This document shows, piece after piece, positions 41,301 to 42,651 of a stretch of 42,651 nucleotides of DNA (positions are counted from its first letter, which is position 1; every line of letters starts with the position of its first letter). A model generated the notes under the pieces. That model did not search any database. It was given only the letters and a program-made list of their open reading frames with translations, and was not told the origin of the DNA. The position numbers and the translations under genes were made by a program. Source of the DNA: Branchiostoma floridae (lineage: Eukaryota > Chordata > Leptocardii > Amphioxiformes > Branchiostomatidae); NCBI RefSeq assembly GCF_000003815.2, contig NC_049994.1, forward strand, positions 17,694,981 to 17,737,631, read 5' to 3'.

Positions 41301-42651
41301 ATCTATTGCAGACAAATATCTACCTTCGAATACGATTGTAGCTACTGCGACTGTATTCTACAGTTCTGTCCCCACAACGTCGGCAGTGTCCAACAGCTCA
41401 TAGCGTGAAGGTGAGACTAGTACGAACTTTGCATCTGCCTGTGTTAGTATAATGGGTTAAACTTGGACAGTTCCCCTCATTAGATATTGTCTAGATATTG
41501 AACTGTTAGTAGTAGTAGTAGTTAGTAGAACTGTTAGACTGAACATTATTTCAGTAAGCTCGATTCATCCGACCTTTGACGCGTTGCGTACGTCAGAATG
41601 CCTTTCATGTCATTTGCTTTAGCTTGATATCTGTTTCAGATGGTTTGTTTTTCTGTGTTAGAAATGTATTCAGGGTTACATGAAAAAAAATACACCGAAA
41701 CTTCATGACATTGCCGTAGCTGAAGATGTCCTTGTAATAAAATTACAAAAACCTTTATCGTCAAATCGTCAACTTCACACGAGTGAAGCAGATAGTGATT
41801 TAAAATGTGCATATTCTTGGTAACTGTTACATGTGAATAATTTTATATATACCTTACCACCGATCGTCTCAAGCGAAGATACAGCCATCATCATCATTCC
41901 TGGTACGATATTATCATCTATTGCAGAAAGCTATCCACAGCTGAGAGCGACTGTGGCTTCTACCTTAACGTCTAGCCCGACGCGCTGCAGCAGTTCTTTC
42001 CCCACACCTCGGGCAGTGTCCAAAAACTCACAGCTTAAAGGTGAGACTAGCTAGAAACTTCGTCCGGAGTGTTTGTATGAGGGGTTCAACTTTGGACATT
42101 AGTGGCAGGAGACTTTATAACACTTATGTCATAGGTTACAAAGCTCATCTTGGCAACCCTGGATAAAAAGAACATGAGAGAAAATAAAAGATAAATGAAG
42201 TAAGGGTAGAGCGATTAATTCTCTAATCTCAGCTGTCGCGGCAGAGGAATCCCTAAATAGATTAGTCTCTAGCTAACCAGCACATTGCAGTAGTCAGTGC
42301 CAGTGCTATAATAAAACAAGTACATACTTTGTCCTGGTAAGCTATCCTATTTTCTTTCCTGTTCGTCGTTATTTGCCTGTCTGGGACTGTCCATGTCATC
42401 GGCATAATGTATATTACATGTATATGGTTGCATCTGATGCGGCGGAAAACATAAGTAAGGGTGTAATCAAATGTATCAAGCTTTTACTGGTTTTATTACT
42501 TCTTGCAGAGAATAATGACAAAAAGTTGGAGACGATCACCTTTGGTGGGCCAGGAAGAAAACCTGGAAAATTTATTAATAATTTCGGGGTGGCTGTGTCT
42601 GCTGACAATGAGATATTTGTCACTGACGCAAGCGCCGAACGAGTCCAGTCT
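38394..42651 (+). CDS. NHL gene 5: type II membrane protein with NPMY-repeat tail (3' end outside window)
   Basis: The exons are 38394-39759, 40305-40405, 40870-40975 and 42509 to beyond the window end; the phases fit. MAEDSQSD aligns with gene 1, and the ATG has a GCCATGG context. Tail residues 1-455 hold seven NPxY motifs: six NPMY and one NPTY, five of them in a repeated block at about residues 140-225. There are also DTYAIAY, HAVKYQEE and YIQPYAVGYQ variants. Residues 456-489 carry the membrane helix (VTVLVSCIVGGVFLWLF) after ECSRLM. The stalk ends SNSSQRT. The NHL exon starts ENNDKKLETITFGGPGRKPGKF and is cut at residue 572. A second in-phase stalk exon (41941-42040) and a dead one (41312-41410) follow the first. 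Exon 1 reads open past its donor to 39953, so intron retention would give a soluble tail. Confidence 0.85.
38800..39090 (+). repeat. Coding tandem repeat encoding NPMY motifs
   Basis: Units of about 48-57 bp encode NPMYTES plus a linker (MDPSSNED, MDPPPNDV, VGPPPNDV). Similarity is visible at DNA level (CCCAATGTACACAGAAAGCA), so the number of units can change by slippage or unequal exchange. Confidence 0.85.
41100..41200 (+). mobile_element. Weak tRNA-like repeat in intron 3 of NHL gene 5
   Basis: GTTCGAAGC (41168-41176) fits a B-box. The A-box (TAGTGCGTTAGG) fits poorly. It may be a decayed SINE head. Confidence 0.3.
41312..41410 (+). pseudogene. Dead stalk exon copy in NHL gene 5
   Basis: It resembles the stalk exons (AGTTCTGTCCCCACAACGTC, GCAGTGTCCAACAGCTCA) between AG and GT signals. 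However, a TAG at 41401-41403 replaces the Gln codon, and its length of 99 does not keep the phase. Confidence 0.6.
41941..42040 (+). CDS. Second candidate stalk exon of NHL gene 5
   Basis: The exon begins after CTATCCACAG and encodes LRATVASTLTSSPTRCSSSF, then PTPRAVSKNSQLK, and ends before GGTGAGA. It is 100 nt long, phase 0 to phase 1, like 40870-40975. Because both start at phase 0 and end at phase 1, they cannot be used together but could replace each other. Confidence 0.55.

Overview
The window looks like nuclear DNA of a cephalochordate (amphioxus, Branchiostoma). The genes are split by many short-boundary GT-AG introns. Cytoplasmic regions are packed with QPYAV and NPMY motifs. A secreted lectin has deuterostome-type domains. 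The non-coding DNA is crowded with tRNA- and 5S-derived SINEs, LINE fragments and small inverted-repeat transposons. The species cannot be fixed from sequence alone. All genes were built by hand from open frames, splice signals, phase and comparison between copies; none is taken from a database. All genes lie on the + strand; a LINE remnant is on the - strand.

Layout. (1) 197-21310: four tandem paralogues encoding type II membrane proteins. Each has a long first exon (cytosolic, tyrosine motifs), one transmembrane exon, one or two short Ser/Thr/Pro stalk exons, and a single large exon with an extracellular NHL-type beta-propeller. Genes 1 and 2 are intact. Gene 3 has a 4-bp deletion in exon 1. 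Gene 4 is a pseudogene with a 550-bp transposon in exon 1, a nonsense codon and a 1-bp deletion. (2) 23626-35134: an 11-exon gene for a secreted protein of about 584 residues: signal peptide, rhamnose-binding lectin domain, fucolectin-type domain, hevein-like Cys-rich module, GON domain. Its intron 2 holds a 5'-truncated LINE (- strand) and its intron 3 a 472-N gap. (3) 38394-42651: a fifth NHL-type paralogue, cut by the window end.

How the parts may work together (inference): the NHL genes look like a cell-surface receptor family with an outward propeller and an inward array of phospho-tyrosine/PTB docking motifs. The motif number varies between copies. The lectin gene sits inside the cluster and would make a multi-specific glycan-binding secreted protein. 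Both fit an innate-recognition or adhesion role, but nothing here proves ligand or signalling.

The spacers and introns carry at least five inverted-repeat elements, three of them with clear target-site duplications plus one with a TTAA flank. They also hold a 57-bp minisatellite downstream of genes 2, 3 and 4, and a shared 5' flank upstream of genes 2-4 with an RFX-like plus CRE-like composite site.
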